From an uncultured Verrucomicrobiota bacterium (GTDB taxonomy: Bacteria; Verrucomicrobiota; Verrucomicrobiia; Verrucomicrobiales; DEV007): DNA of 64,000 nucleotides. Below, piece after piece: positions 56,002 through 64,000 of the stretch. The notes under the pieces are model-generated. The model made no database searches, was not told the origin of the DNA, and worked only from the letters and a program-made list of their open reading frames with translations. A program made the position numbers and the translations under genes. The stretch is taken from assembly GCA_902589825.1 (NCBI GenBank), contig CACIUL010000005.1, positions 35,506 through 99,505 of the forward strand. The letters are read 5' to 3'. Within the stretch, counting starts at the first letter, position 1. The number at the start of each line of letters is the position of its first letter.

Positions 56002-57303
56002 TTACTTGAAAGCCGTTGATTTCATGTAGGCTATCCAGTCATCCTCAAACTCCTTGACCGTCTTGAAACCAAAAATCTTGGCCAGTTCCAAAGGCACCGG
56101 GATTGACCTGCTGGTATCAACAAGGTCCATTGCCTTGGAGAACTTGGCCAGGCGATCCGGTGTGCTCTGCATATAGCGCGCGAAACCATACATGGATACG
56201 GTCAACTCAGGAGTAAGTTGCATGGCACTCTCGGTCCGGTAGAGCTTCTCAATACTCGGGACAACCTTTCCCTTCTTAACCAGATCACGCAATGTGCGGG
56301 CCCATTTTCTGCCATCATCAAACCCGCCAGCCTTGACCAGTTCATCTGACTCATAGGTATTGGCATCGACCATCGATGTTACGGTTTCATCAGTAAGCTG
56401 GATCTCCTTGTAATAGCTATGCCCGGTGGTAATGGCAAAATACCCCTCAGAACCGGCACCGCCGCCTGAGCCGCCCATCTGGACGCTGAGAATGGAACCG
56501 GCGAGGCAATGTGCCGGAAACGGATTCCACACGCCACGCTTGAAACGCCGCTTGTCCGAAGCCTTGAAGGCTCGAGCCCGCATCATCACACCGTACTCAT
56601 CTGCCAGGTCATTGCCCAGCCTTAGGGTTGAACCTGAAGATGCCGGCCAGGTTTTTGCTGTATTGGCGGCTTCTTGAGCATTCCCCCCCTTGGCAATCAA
56701 GTCGACACAATACTGACCGAGAATCTTGTAATCCTCATCCTCTCCACAAAGAAAAATTGCCATCTTTTCATCTCCCCACTTCTCTGCAAATCCCGGATGC
56801 TGAAAATTCATCCCATACCAAATCCTCTCTGCAAGTTCCGCGGTATCCTTGCCGCGCACACTGCCACTGGACATGACCAGGAAATGCTCGGTCTCCACCA
56901 TGTCAAATCGCAGGGAATACCCGTCGGGGAATATGAACTTGTCATCCCGTCCGTCCCCGTCGCTGTCCCTGCGCTTGATTGTCTTTGAATCAAACTTCAT
57001 GGTCTTCTCAGGCACAGTAAGCTTGGCCTTGGGATCAATGGGAGCCCCAGCCCCGCCCCCATATTCCTTGATGAACTGTTGATCACCAATACTCAGTGTT
57101 TTACGCGGCACCGTCACATCCCGTCCACTTTCGAGCCGTAACCGGACATTGTCATTGTCAGCACTCAGCAATTGTGCCTTGAGCTTCTGTCCCTTGAGGT
57201 TGGTCCAGGTGCGCATTTCCGCGGCATCAGAAGCACCAGGTATCATCACACAGGCGGCAAGTGCCAAACACAGGATGGCTTTAATGGGGATCAAGTTTTT
57301 CAT
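56002..57303 (-). CDS. Secreted SHD1-domain protein of unknown function
   Basis: Start taken at ATG 57303 (MKNLIPIKAILCLALAACVM...), because the longer frame begins with 34 residues that lack protein character. Length is 433 residues. A signal peptide is followed by SHD1 (about 30-80, WTNLKGQKLKAQLLSADNDNV, VPRKTLSIGDQQF). After an acidic stretch (RRDSDGDGRDDKFIFPDG) comes a larger alpha/beta region (about 125-430) with ETEHFLVMSSG and YMQSTPDRLAKF; the layout resembles exported PVC peptidase-like proteins of the DUF1570 type, but an HExxH motif is not seen. It lies among the protease-like genes. Confidence 0.65.
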   Translation of the reverse strand: MKNLIPIKAILCLALAACVMIPGASDAAEMRTWTNLKGQKLKAQLLSADNDNVRLRLESGRDVTVPRKTLSIGDQQFIKEYGGGAGAPIDPKAKLTVPEKTMKFDSKTIKRRDSDGDGRDDKFIFPDGYSLRFDMVETEHFLVMSSGSVRGKDTAELAERIWYGMNFQHPGFAEKWGDEKMAIFLCGEDEDYKILGQYCVDLIAKGGNAQEAANTAKTWPASSGSTLRLGNDLADEYGVMMRARAFKASDKRRFKRGVWNPFPAHCLAGSILSVQMGGSGGGAGSEGYFAITTGHSYYKEIQLTDETVTSMVDANTYESDELVKAGGFDDGRKWARTLRDLVKKGKVVPSIEKLYRTESAMQLTPELTVSMYGFARYMQSTPDRLAKFSKAMDLVDTSRSIPVPLELAKIFGFKTVKEFEDDWIAYMKSTAFK

Positions 57304-57511
57304 GCCAGCAAGATAAAGGCTACTAGCCGCATTTGTCCATGGGTAAACGTCCGTCGCGGCAGGTTTGCTTTTGCCTGGGGAATGCGACGCTTCCAGCAGT
57401 CTCACATACCTGTTAACAACTCAATAAGAGCATTATTATTAATGTTTTATGAATATAGCTATGCAAACTTCCATGCTGGTCTCAAGGGAGAAAGCGCAGT
57501 AAGGTAAGCGG

Positions 57512-59008
57512 ATGCAAATCCTCTTTGGCCTGCAGGCATTTCTTGCCTCCCTTCTGGCAATCTCCGTCATTCACGCACGCCCGTATATAGACCTTGGCAA
57601 TGCCGATGGTCTCGCACTTGATCAGCCGAGGGTAACTGTAGAATTCTTTGATTCAGAAGAAGGCTCCCTTGGACCTCAATTAGCCAACAGCTTCCTGCTT
57701 GATACCGGGGCGGAACGGATACTGATCGCTGGCAACACACTTTCTGAACTTCAGACAAACGGTTACCGCACCAGCGGAAAAATCATTGAACAAGGGGTCA
57801 GCGGATTCAGTACCTTTGATGTGTCCATTCCCTATCAACTTAACTATGCAGGAACCTCGGGAACCATCCAGACCCTTAGACAAGTCAGGGCGCTCTCCAG
57901 TGCCTCATCCAATTTCGGGTCCTTCGGCGGTATTATTGGAATGCCCGGGATGACAGGCCGAACCGTAAGCATGGACTTCACGGGATTTGGCAGTAACGAC
58001 ATATTCTCTGCATTTGTCGGCGTGGAATTCAGCAATACCCTGCCTGCCGGCGAAGGCCACCGTTACACAGTTCCCCTGCACCTGATCAAGTTTCCTATTA
58101 CCGAGCCGGATCCCCCGACAACGGCAAGCGGCATTCCCTTCCTGACTGCAATCGTGCATTCCCCGACATACAAACGCCGGGGCCGGATGCTTCTGGACAC
58201 AGGAGGACAAATCAGCATCCTTTCAGAGCACTTCGCATTCGCCCTTGGGCTGGACAGTGACGGGGATGGAAACTTCGACAATGAAGCGGTCAGCCGGACG
58301 GAAGTCGGCGGAATCGGGGGTGCAATCAGCGTACCCATTCTCAACCTTGGTGATATTGCGGTGCCGACAAGGGAGGGCACTGATCTTGTATGGAACAACG
58401 TGCAAGGCATTATCCTCGAGATCCATCCATTGATCGACGGTGTTTTCGGCAGCGACTTACTGACCAGCGGCTGGCTATCTGCATTCCTTGGCGGGCAAGA
58501 TGGATATATAAGGAAAGCACACTGTGATTTTCGTGAAGCAGAAAATCACCGGGGCACCCTGGCCATTGATATCAATCCCCTTGTTGACATCCCGCTGCCC
58601 GGCCAGGCTGACACAGACCTGGACGGGAACAATATCCCGGATGCGTGGGAAGACCTGTTTTACAACGAACTGAATTCCCCCCGTGCAGATCAGGACAACG
58701 ACGGCATACCCCTGCTCCTCGAACATGCCCTGAACACCGACCCAACCAAGGTCGATCCACACCCACTGCAACTTACCCGTGTTCCCGGGGGAACGCTCAA
58801 GCTGGGTTTTTCCCGTAATCGGGAATTGCCGTTCTCAAGGCTTGTATTGGAAACCTCACCAACACTGGACGACAATTCCTGGCTGCCGGTGAGAGCCCAG
58901 GCAATCAGTATTAAGCCCCTGGACAGCCTGACTGACAGGCTTGAAGTGACAATCCAGCCCCCCGACGAGGTTTGCTTTTTCCGCCTCCGGGCCACTGTCC
59001 TCCAGTAG
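57512..59008 (+). CDS. Pepsin-like two-lobe aspartic protease with calcium-binding C-terminus
   Basis: 498 residues with signal peptide (MQILFGLQAFLASLLAISVI). Two DTG motifs are present: D64-T65-G66 (FLLDTGAERI) and D229-T230-G231 (MLLDTGGQIS). Each is followed about 75-80 residues later by a hydrophobic-hydrophobic-G strand (GGIIGMPGM near 139-147; GVFGSDLL near 310-317). This is the pattern of two-lobed aspartic proteases, rare in bacteria. Next comes an acidic calcium-binding-like stretch (DTDLDGNNIPDAWE, DQDNDGIPLLLEH, about 367-405), then the shared C-terminal module. It is probably an extracellular or surface enzyme. No pepsin-type propeptide is seen. Confidence 0.82.
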   Translation: MQILFGLQAFLASLLAISVIHARPYIDLGNADGLALDQPRVTVEFFDSEEGSLGPQLANSFLLDTGAERILIAGNTLSELQTNGYRTSGKIIEQGVSGFSTFDVSIPYQLNYAGTSGTIQTLRQVRALSSASSNFGSFGGIIGMPGMTGRTVSMDFTGFGSNDIFSAFVGVEFSNTLPAGEGHRYTVPLHLIKFPITEPDPPTTASGIPFLTAIVHSPTYKRRGRMLLDTGGQISILSEHFAFALGLDSDGDGNFDNEAVSRTEVGGIGGAISVPILNLGDIAVPTREGTDLVWNNVQGIILEIHPLIDGVFGSDLLTSGWLSAFLGGQDGYIRKAHCDFREAENHRGTLAIDINPLVDIPLPGQADTDLDGNNIPDAWEDLFYNELNSPRADQDNDGIPLLLEHALNTDPTKVDPHPLQLTRVPGGTLKLGFSRNRELPFSRLVLETSPTLDDNSWLPVRAQAISIKPLDSLTDRLEVTIQPPDEVCFFRLRATVLQ

Positions 59009-59020
59009 GCAAAGCGTGAC

Positions 59021-59079
59021 ATCCGTTCCGGGTTTTGCGCCGCCTTGCCCGGCTTAAAAGCACACCGTAAAAAACGGAT
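59021..59079 (+). terminator. Nested inverted repeat after the aspartic-protease gene
   Basis: ATCCGTT (59021-59027) pairs with AACGGAT (59073-59079), and CCGGG (59028-59032) pairs with CCCGG (59048-59052) inside it. It starts 12 bases after the stop. It may end the protease transcript. Confidence 0.4.
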
Positions 59080-59190
59080 CGATCTTAAAATTTCCATAGT
59101 TCCCATATTCACCCTTTTGGTAAAACTGATTTCGAGCTTTACCTGGAGTTTAGGAAACATTAATTAAATGGTTGGAAATCCCTCATTTTG

Positions 59191-59937
59191 ATGTTTGAAC
59201 CAGAGGATATCTTCAGCCCCGGCAGGTTCCACTGCCCAGGATGTCACGCGACGCTAAAGACAGCCCCCCGCAAATGCCCTCACTGTGAATTTACCGCAGA
59301 AAGTTGCCTTGCCCGCTTTCCATTCGAACCGCCACCTCTCAAGCGCCTGATGGATCCGGACCAGTCGCTGAAGGCATACCAAAAAAAACGTCTATCCAGC
59401 AGCATTGAACGCTTGGAGAAAGCCTTCCCGCAAATCACCGTATCTTTCTGCTCACTTTACCTCCCGGACGGGGTTGACGGCAGGCAGTTCGGTTACTGGA
59501 TACTCAATCGGTGTAAACCGGCATCGGGACTGGATGCAAGGAGCCGACTGCATCACCTGCTGATTCTCGTTGACCGAAACCACAAGACGGCTTCTGCAAC
59601 TGTCGGCTATGGACTGGATTGTTTCCTTGATGACATGACCCTTTATCAAACGCTCCAGCAATCAAGAGAGCATTTTCTTAACAAGGGTTTTGTTGAAGGC
59701 AGCATCAACTGGATAAATCGCATCAGGAAAAAACTACCTTCCATCCATGAAAAAGCCCAAATTGACTGGAAACGCCGATTCAAGAAACGACACCGCTATA
59801 CCGCGGGCCGGGACCTCGCTGAGCAGGGGAAAACCCGGTTGAACGACGAAATTGCCGCATCCCGTCCCCTTTCCCCGGGGCCTCGACCCACCCGCAGTGG
59901 GGACAAGCCGCAACTTGACGTTAAAATCCACGCATGA
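59191..59937 (+). CDS. Zinc-ribbon plus TPM-domain-like protein
   Basis: Start taken at ATG 59191 rather than TTG 59188. Length is 248 residues. The N-terminus has two CPxC knuckles (C15, C18 and C29, C32), a zinc ribbon, followed by a TPM-domain-like region (about 55-170, ASATVGYGLDCFLDDMTLYQ) and a basic C-terminal tail. There is no signal peptide, so it is probably cytoplasmic. TPM domains occur in YgcG-type proteins with proposed phosphatase or structural roles. It overlaps the next gene by four bases. Confidence 0.65.
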   Translation: MFEPEDIFSPGRFHCPGCHATLKTAPRKCPHCEFTAESCLARFPFEPPPLKRLMDPDQSLKAYQKKRLSSSIERLEKAFPQITVSFCSLYLPDGVDGRQFGYWILNRCKPASGLDARSRLHHLLILVDRNHKTASATVGYGLDCFLDDMTLYQTLQQSREHFLNKGFVEGSINWINRIRKKLPSIHEKAQIDWKRRFKKRHRYTAGRDLAEQGKTRLNDEIAASRPLSPGPRPTRSGDKPQLDVKIHA

Positions 59938-60821
59938 ACGGCTATTGTCATCCAACACTCATTCTGATTGCCCTTTGCATTGTGGGTATCCCCTTGAAGG
60001 CCGCATCCCGGACGATCGTGCTCGATCTTGAATCGACAGCACCTGCGGGCAAACTCTCTGTTACCCAGATTCCAAAAAAGCCGGCAGCCTTTGTAATTGA
60101 TGAACCTGCAAAGCTTTCTTTCCAGCAGAAAGCAGACCTGGACAGCTTATTGTCAAAGGCGCATGCCGCCCCCACTTATATCGTGATAAAGAAGGGCAAA
60201 CTACCGGTGCCGGCAGCCCTTTATGGAAACGAGTTGCTCAGCCGGTGGACTGGCGGGGAAAACGCATTCAGCGCCATGGTATTGCAAGCGGATTCTCCTA
60301 TCCCCGAAACATTTGTCATCATTGCAGGGCGAAATCTCGATGCGCCCACCCGTAATGACCTCCTGCAACTTGGCAATGCGGCACTGGCACTGATCGACAA
60401 GCAACCCTTGCAGTTTGCAGACATCAGGCAAATAGCGACGGCACTCTCAGAGGCCATCAATACATTTGCCCAGTTCTCCGGCGAAAGCCCTTTCATTACT
60501 GCCAACGAATCCAGTGCCGGCAAACAGGACACCGCGATGTCTTCAACGCCTGTAACCGTCACCGGCCAGCCTGTCTCGATTACCCGTCACCAGAGTCAAA
60601 CCAGCCAGTGGGACTTACTTGCCGCTAGACTGGACTGGTCACTCATCCGCATTCTATTTATCACCATTTGTGCTATCATCCTTCTTATCATCACCATCAT
60701 GGTCCTTCGCCGTATTCGCCGACGACGACCGCTGTTCTTCCCCGTTCATGAACCCCGTCACCGTTTCAGCGCCCCTTACTCCGGTGGCAGTAATGCACAG
60801 ATTAAATATGTCGAGGACTAA
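59934..60821 (+). CDS. TPM-domain-like protein with signal and C-terminal membrane segment
   Basis: 295 residues. A signal peptide (LILIALCIVGIPLKAAS), a TPM-like domain (about 50-180, with AFVIDEPAKLSFQQKADLDS) and a hydrophobic segment near 236-258 (IRILFITICAIILLIITI), followed by a basic cytoplasmic tail. TPM domains in this arrangement are usually periplasmic. Its start overlaps the stop of the zinc-ribbon gene (ATGA), so the two are a coupled pair. The function is unknown. Confidence 0.65.
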   Translation: MNGYCHPTLILIALCIVGIPLKAASRTIVLDLESTAPAGKLSVTQIPKKPAAFVIDEPAKLSFQQKADLDSLLSKAHAAPTYIVIKKGKLPVPAALYGNELLSRWTGGENAFSAMVLQADSPIPETFVIIAGRNLDAPTRNDLLQLGNAALALIDKQPLQFADIRQIATALSEAINTFAQFSGESPFITANESSAGKQDTAMSSTPVTVTGQPVSITRHQSQTSQWDLLAARLDWSLIRILFITICAIILLIITIMVLRRIRRRRPLFFPVHEPRHRFSAPYSGGSNAQIKYVED

Positions 60822-61035
60822 GGAATTCTCTCCCCAGTCACCAATCGAGACCAAAGCCGAAATCAATGAGCACATCGGCCGCGGTATCTACAAGGCAACT
60901 CTTCCGAACGGGAAACTGATTCATGTCCATACCCCCGCCAACACCGTGCAGGATCAGCCATACCGGAAGGGCGAGCTGGTTCTTATCGAATTAAAGCCTT
61001 ATGATTTCTCGCGAGGGAGGATAAAAATACTGTAA
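60808..61035 (+). CDS. IF-1-like S1-fold protein
   Basis: 75 residues; start ATG 60808 (ATG 60793 adds five residues) overlaps the upstream stop by 14 bases. It resembles translation initiation factor IF-1: an OB-fold with YKATLPNGKLIHVHTP and a C-terminus GELVLIELKPYDFSRGRIKIL, close to the IF-1 end KVELTPYDLTKGRI. But the N-terminus is diverged and it carries no HISGKMR stretch. It could be a paralogue with a different RNA target, or this organism's diverged IF-1. Confidence 0.65.
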   Translation: MSRTKEFSPQSPIETKAEINEHIGRGIYKATLPNGKLIHVHTPANTVQDQPYRKGELVLIELKPYDFSRGRIKIL

Positions 61036-61091
61036 TTTCCCAAATTAGGCATGCGATCCAGACACCTCTAACCACTGACCCTTTTGACAAC

Positions 61092-61451
61092 ATGAACACA
61101 CCTGAAGAATCCCCTTTTCATGAAAGCCCATTTCCTGATCCCTTTGAGGACAAGCAACCCTCACAGGCAATGGAGGCGGCAGAACGGCTAAAGCAGGCAG
61201 CAGGGAATAACGTGAGGCGACTCCAAAGAGCTGCTGAAGCCGGGTTCAGGTCCTTTCAATCCTCCGGCGAGCAAGGGGAAGATGATGGCGCACCAGAGAA
61301 TGGAAGCGGCAATGCAAGCTGGGAGGACATTCAGGAAAAGCTCAAGGATTTGCATCGCGAAGGCGAAGAATGGGCGCGGAAAAATCCTACGGCGGCGTTA
61401 CTTACTGCCGCAGGCGCGGGTTTTATCCTGGGCCTGCTCCTGAAATCCTAG
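61092..61451 (+). CDS. DUF883/ElaB-YqjD-like membrane protein
   Basis: 119 residues: an acidic N-terminus, a helical middle (AMEAAERLKQAAGNNVRRLQ) and a C-terminal membrane segment with small residues (NPTAALLTAAGAGFILGLLLKS, 98-119). This is the layout of ElaB/YqjD/DUF883 proteins, which attach to the inner membrane and can bind ribosomes. It is followed by two more small membrane genes, as in the yqjD-yqjE-yqjK arrangement. Confidence 0.8.
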   Translation: MNTPEESPFHESPFPDPFEDKQPSQAMEAAERLKQAAGNNVRRLQRAAEAGFRSFQSSGEQGEDDGAPENGSGNASWEDIQEKLKDLHREGEEWARKNPTAALLTAAGAGFILGLLLKS

Positions 61452-61460
61452 CGCGCATTT

Positions 61461-61880
61461 TTGTTCTCCTTCCCTGCCAGGAAGATCATTGCACAAATAC
61501 AAACAGTGAAGACTCTCATCCAGGCAGTATTACGAATAGCCACTGACCGTGCGCGCCTGGTCAAACTTGAAGCTCGCAACGCAAAGTCAGGCATTCGCAA
61601 AATTGGCTGCCTGGGTATTGCAGGCATCATCCTGTTTACTTGCGGATACGCTTTGCTGATATTTCTGGGTACCAGGGTGATGTCGGCAAAGCTTGATATC
61701 AGCATCGAGGCCGGGCTCGCGATAACGGCAGCAATCCATATCTTTGCAGGTGGACTGTGCCTGCTTGCAGCACGAGCTCGCAGCCGCCGGGCCAGGTTTT
61801 TTCGCAATACCCTGGCAGAAATCAACCGTGACCGAAAATGGCTCCAAGACATCAAGGAAAAACTGAAGAACAAGCACTGA
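61461..61880 (+). CDS. YqjE-like (holin-superfamily III-type) membrane protein
   Basis: 139 residues, if the TTG at 61461 is the start; the true start is uncertain, since GTG 61506 is also possible and no ATG exists in the frame upstream. Two membrane helices (about 48-70 and 83-103) flank a short loop, with basic ends. The layout fits YqjE/DUF1469 proteins. It overlaps the next gene by 43 bases and follows the DUF883 gene by nine. Confidence 0.65.
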   Translation: MFSFPARKIIAQIQTVKTLIQAVLRIATDRARLVKLEARNAKSGIRKIGCLGIAGIILFTCGYALLIFLGTRVMSAKLDISIEAGLAITAAIHIFAGGLCLLAARARSRRARFFRNTLAEINRDRKWLQDIKEKLKNKH

Positions 61881-62209
61881 TAGAGAATATTGAGCTCAAT
61901 CGCCGGGTCATCAGTGACATTTGCGCCAAAATACCCAACCCCGGAAAAATTGCCGGGCAATGGCGCAGCCATCTTGATGCCAAGCCTCTCAAAATGACAT
62001 CAATGGCAGTCCTTGCCGGCATTGTGATTGCCGCATTGCTTGGCAGCCCATTTAAAAAAAGAACCAAAACCCGCGAAAAACGGCCAATCATGCCCCTGTT
62101 GCTAGATTGGTTGATCCATAACGCAGATAAGCCGCAAAAAGATCAATCCGGCTCCTCAGTCCCTTTTACGAGGCACCTATTTAACACTATTCGGCAGATC
62201 TTGAAGTAA
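61838..62209 (+). CDS. Small membrane protein, third of the DUF883/YqjE trio
   Basis: 123 residues; ATG 61838 lies inside the preceding gene. One membrane segment (about 53-70, MTSMAVLAGIVIAALLG) and charged flanks are seen. Its place after YqjE-like is the place of YqjK, but no clear similarity was recognised. It ends 43 bp before the pilT gene. Confidence 0.55.
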   Translation: MAPRHQGKTEEQALIENIELNRRVISDICAKIPNPGKIAGQWRSHLDAKPLKMTSMAVLAGIVIAALLGSPFKKRTKTREKRPIMPLLLDWLIHNADKPQKDQSGSSVPFTRHLFNTIRQILK

Positions 62210-62252
62210 CTGGACGAAGTCCGGTTCTGATGCAAGTATATGCGCCCCACCT

Positions 62253-63356
62253 ATGGCGGAAGCTACCCTCAATGAATCCCAGGAAGTCGAAACACTTTCA
62301 CACGTTGACGATTACCTGAAATTTGGCCAGCAATACGATTGTTCGGATATTCACCTTGCAACCACGGCCAAGCCCTCTTGGCGCCGCTACGGGACCCTTC
62401 AAGCTATCTGGGAAAATGCCAGGACACTTACCGCCGAGGACACTGAGAAGTTGGCGATGGGCTTTCTTGGGGACAAGCAAAAACAACGACTTGAGGAAAA
62501 AGGCGATGTCGACTTTGCCTACCAGAACGACATGGGCCGTTTCCGTGCTTCTGTCGTAAAACAGCGCCTTGGCTATGACCTTTGCTTCCGTATTATCAAT
62601 ACTGAAGTCCGTACACTGGATGACCTCGGACTCCCTGAGACCATTAAACCGCTAACGCAGTACCAGAACGGGATTGTTCTGGTTACCGGTTCAGTGGGAA
62701 GTGGGAAATCGACCACCCTTGCGGCACTTGTTGATTACATTAACCTGGAACGCACAGACCACATCATCACGCTGGAAGATCCCATCGAATACATCTTCGA
62801 GTCAAAGAACTGCCACGTGAACCAGCGCGAGGTCCTGACCCACACCGAATCCTTTGGAGCCGCGCTGCGCGGTTCACTCCGGGAGGATCCTGATGTGATC
62901 ATGGTGGGTGAAATGCGTGACCTAGAGACCATTTCACTTGCAATCACAGCGGCTGAAACAGGCCACCTAGTGCTGGCCACTCTCCACACAGGCAATGCCG
63001 CGAGAACACTGGACAGGGTCCTTGATGTCTTCCCCAATGACCAGCGCGAGCAAATACGCATCATGGTCAGCGAATCCTTGCGGGGGGTCATCTCCCAGCA
63101 ATTAATTCCCCGGGTGGACGGCAATGGCAGGGCGCTCGCCCTGGAGCTTTTGATGAATACTCCGGCTGTTGCCAACTGTATCCGTGAAGGAAAGACATTT
63201 ATGCTGCCGGGCATTATGCAAACCGGTAAAGCCGTCGGGATGATCACCATGGATGACTCCCTGAAAAACCTCTATAACCATGGAGTCATCAGCCAGGAGG
63301 AAACACTGGCGCGCTGCTTCGACAAGACCAACATGATGAAACACTTCGAGATGTAA
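62253..63356 (+). CDS. pilT: PilT-type twitching ATPase
   Basis: 367 residues. An N-terminal domain contains CSDIHL. Walker A GSVGSGKST (about 147-155), the Asp box EDPIEY, Walker B VIMVGEMRD and the His box GHLVLATLHT follow, matching the PilT/PilU retraction ATPases. PilT depolymerises the pilus and powers twitching. No pilin, PilB or PilC gene is in the window. A second PilT-like gene begins 20 bp downstream, so the two are probably co-transcribed. Confidence 0.92.
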   Translation: MAEATLNESQEVETLSHVDDYLKFGQQYDCSDIHLATTAKPSWRRYGTLQAIWENARTLTAEDTEKLAMGFLGDKQKQRLEEKGDVDFAYQNDMGRFRASVVKQRLGYDLCFRIINTEVRTLDDLGLPETIKPLTQYQNGIVLVTGSVGSGKSTTLAALVDYINLERTDHIITLEDPIEYIFESKNCHVNQREVLTHTESFGAALRGSLREDPDVIMVGEMRDLETISLAITAAETGHLVLATLHTGNAARTLDRVLDVFPNDQREQIRIMVSESLRGVISQQLIPRVDGNGRALALELLMNTPAVANCIREGKTFMLPGIMQTGKAVGMITMDDSLKNLYNHGVISQEETLARCFDKTNMMKHFEM

Positions 63357-63375
63357 TCTCCCGGAAGAAGTCACG

Positions 63376-64000
63376 ATGGATCACCAAATTGACCGCTACT
63401 TTAAGTATCTCGTTGAGAACGGGGGGTCCGACCTGCACCTCAGCCAGGGGCAACCTCCCAAAATCCGCAAGCATGGAGCGATAAGCGCCATTGAAAATGA
63501 ACCTGTCCTCACAGGTGAATCACTTGGCTCGATGATGCGCGAGATCACCACTGAAAAAGCGTGGCAGCGATATGAGTCAAGCGGCGACCTGGACTTTGCA
63601 TATGAAATGGACGAAGAGTCCAGGTTCCGGTGCAACTTCCTGAAGCAAAGCCATGGATATGCGTGCGTGTTCCGCCTTATCCCGACTAAAATATCCTCCC
63701 TCGAACAACTCGGAATTCCGGAAGTGGTCAAGCAATTCGGGCATATCCGCAGCGGCCTCGTCCTGGTAACGGGCCCTACCGGGTCCGGAAAGTCAACGAC
63801 CCTTGCTGCCCTCATTGACTATATCAACATTAACTTCTCCAGGCACATCGTGACTGTGGAGGAACCGATCGAGTTTGTTCACAGCAACAAGGAATCCATC
63901 ATTACCCAGCGGGAAGTACCCATTCAAACGCCAACTTTCGCTGATGGCCTGCGAGCTGCACTCAGGGAAGATGCCGACATTGTCCTTGTCGGCGAGATGC
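63376..64000 (+). CDS. Second PilT/PilU-type ATPase (cut by window end)
   Basis: The frame from ATG 63376 (GGAAGAAG upstream) runs to the window end, about 208 residues. It has GGSDLHLSQG, Walker A GPTGSGKST (near 133-141), the Asp box VEEPIEF, and the start of Walker B (DIVLVGEM) at the cut. Similarity to the PilT gene just upstream is clear but moderate, so it is an old paralogue, perhaps PilU. Confidence 0.9.
   Translation, partial: MDHQIDRYFKYLVENGGSDLHLSQGQPPKIRKHGAISAIENEPVLTGESLGSMMREITTEKAWQRYESSGDLDFAYEMDEESRFRCNFLKQSHGYACVFRLIPTKISSLEQLGIPEVVKQFGHIRSGLVLVTGPTGSGKSTTLAALIDYININFSRHIVTVEEPIEFVHSNKESIITQREVPIQTPTFADGLRAALREDADIVLVGEM

Noticed and set aside
1..64000. CRISPR arrays, insertion sequences, prophage genes and rRNA operons
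   Set aside because: I saw no regularly spaced repeats, transposase genes or rRNA sequence; only short coding tandem repeats were found.

Overview
The window looks like a chromosome segment of a member of the Verrucomicrobiota (PVC superphylum), probably a marine or other aquatic polysaccharide degrader. The evidence is the mixture of PVC-typical families: a DUF1552 protein beside a DUF1587/1592/1588/1585 'planctomycete cytochrome' protein, four sulfatases, SHD1-domain secreted proteins, large secreted proteins with calcium-binding C-terminal stretches, and Exb/Tol-type operons. This is inferred from families; no 16S rRNA or other phylogenetic marker was compared.

Layout. 1-6.8 kb: the tail of a secreted protein, a small secreted protein, then a DUF1552 / unknown / DUF1592 cytochrome run and an SGNH hydrolase. 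6.8-14.4 kb: a carbohydrate and sulfate-ester block with two formylglycine sulfatases, an EF-hand esterase and a GH9 glycosidase. A selenocysteine tRNA (14427-14518) lies directly upstream of the GH9 gene. 14.7-29.3 kb: large exported proteins (a zinc metallopeptidase, a CotH/lamin-tail protein, a BspA-type leucine-rich-repeat lipoprotein, a beta-propeller), then a TIM-barrel isomerase and an iduronate-type sulfatase. 29.3-31.6 kb: an SDR and a polysaccharide deacetylase.

31.8-46.4 kb is mostly housekeeping: smc; a 2-oxoacid dehydrogenase operon (E1 alpha, E1 beta, E2, without E3); a pterin dehydratase; cysK; a TPR membrane protein; another sulfatase; and the reverse-strand operon tyrA-aroA-cmk-plsC. 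aroA is broken by a one-base frameshift in a run of nine G/C bases.

46.4-53.7 kb holds a six-gene reverse-strand operon: two TPR proteins, an ExbB/TolQ channel, two ExbD proteins, and a membrane-anchored von Willebrand factor A protein where a TonB or TolA would be expected. 53.8-59.0 kb is a group of secreted proteins. Two of them carry two DTG aspartic-protease motifs in one chain, and one of these is a clean tandem duplication of an SHD1-plus-protease unit. 59.2-64 kb has two TPM-type proteins, a divergent IF-1-like protein, a DUF883/YqjE-type membrane trio and two tandem PilT ATPases, the second cut by the window end.

The sulfatases, GH9 enzyme, deacetylase and esterases suggest breakdown of sulfated, acylated glycans. 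The large exported proteins may act at the surface or outside the cell. The most unusual items are the Exb-VWA-TPR operon, the double-DTG proteases, the tRNA-Sec with a poorly paired T-stem, the aroA homopolymer frameshift and a C-terminal module shared by several exported proteins.
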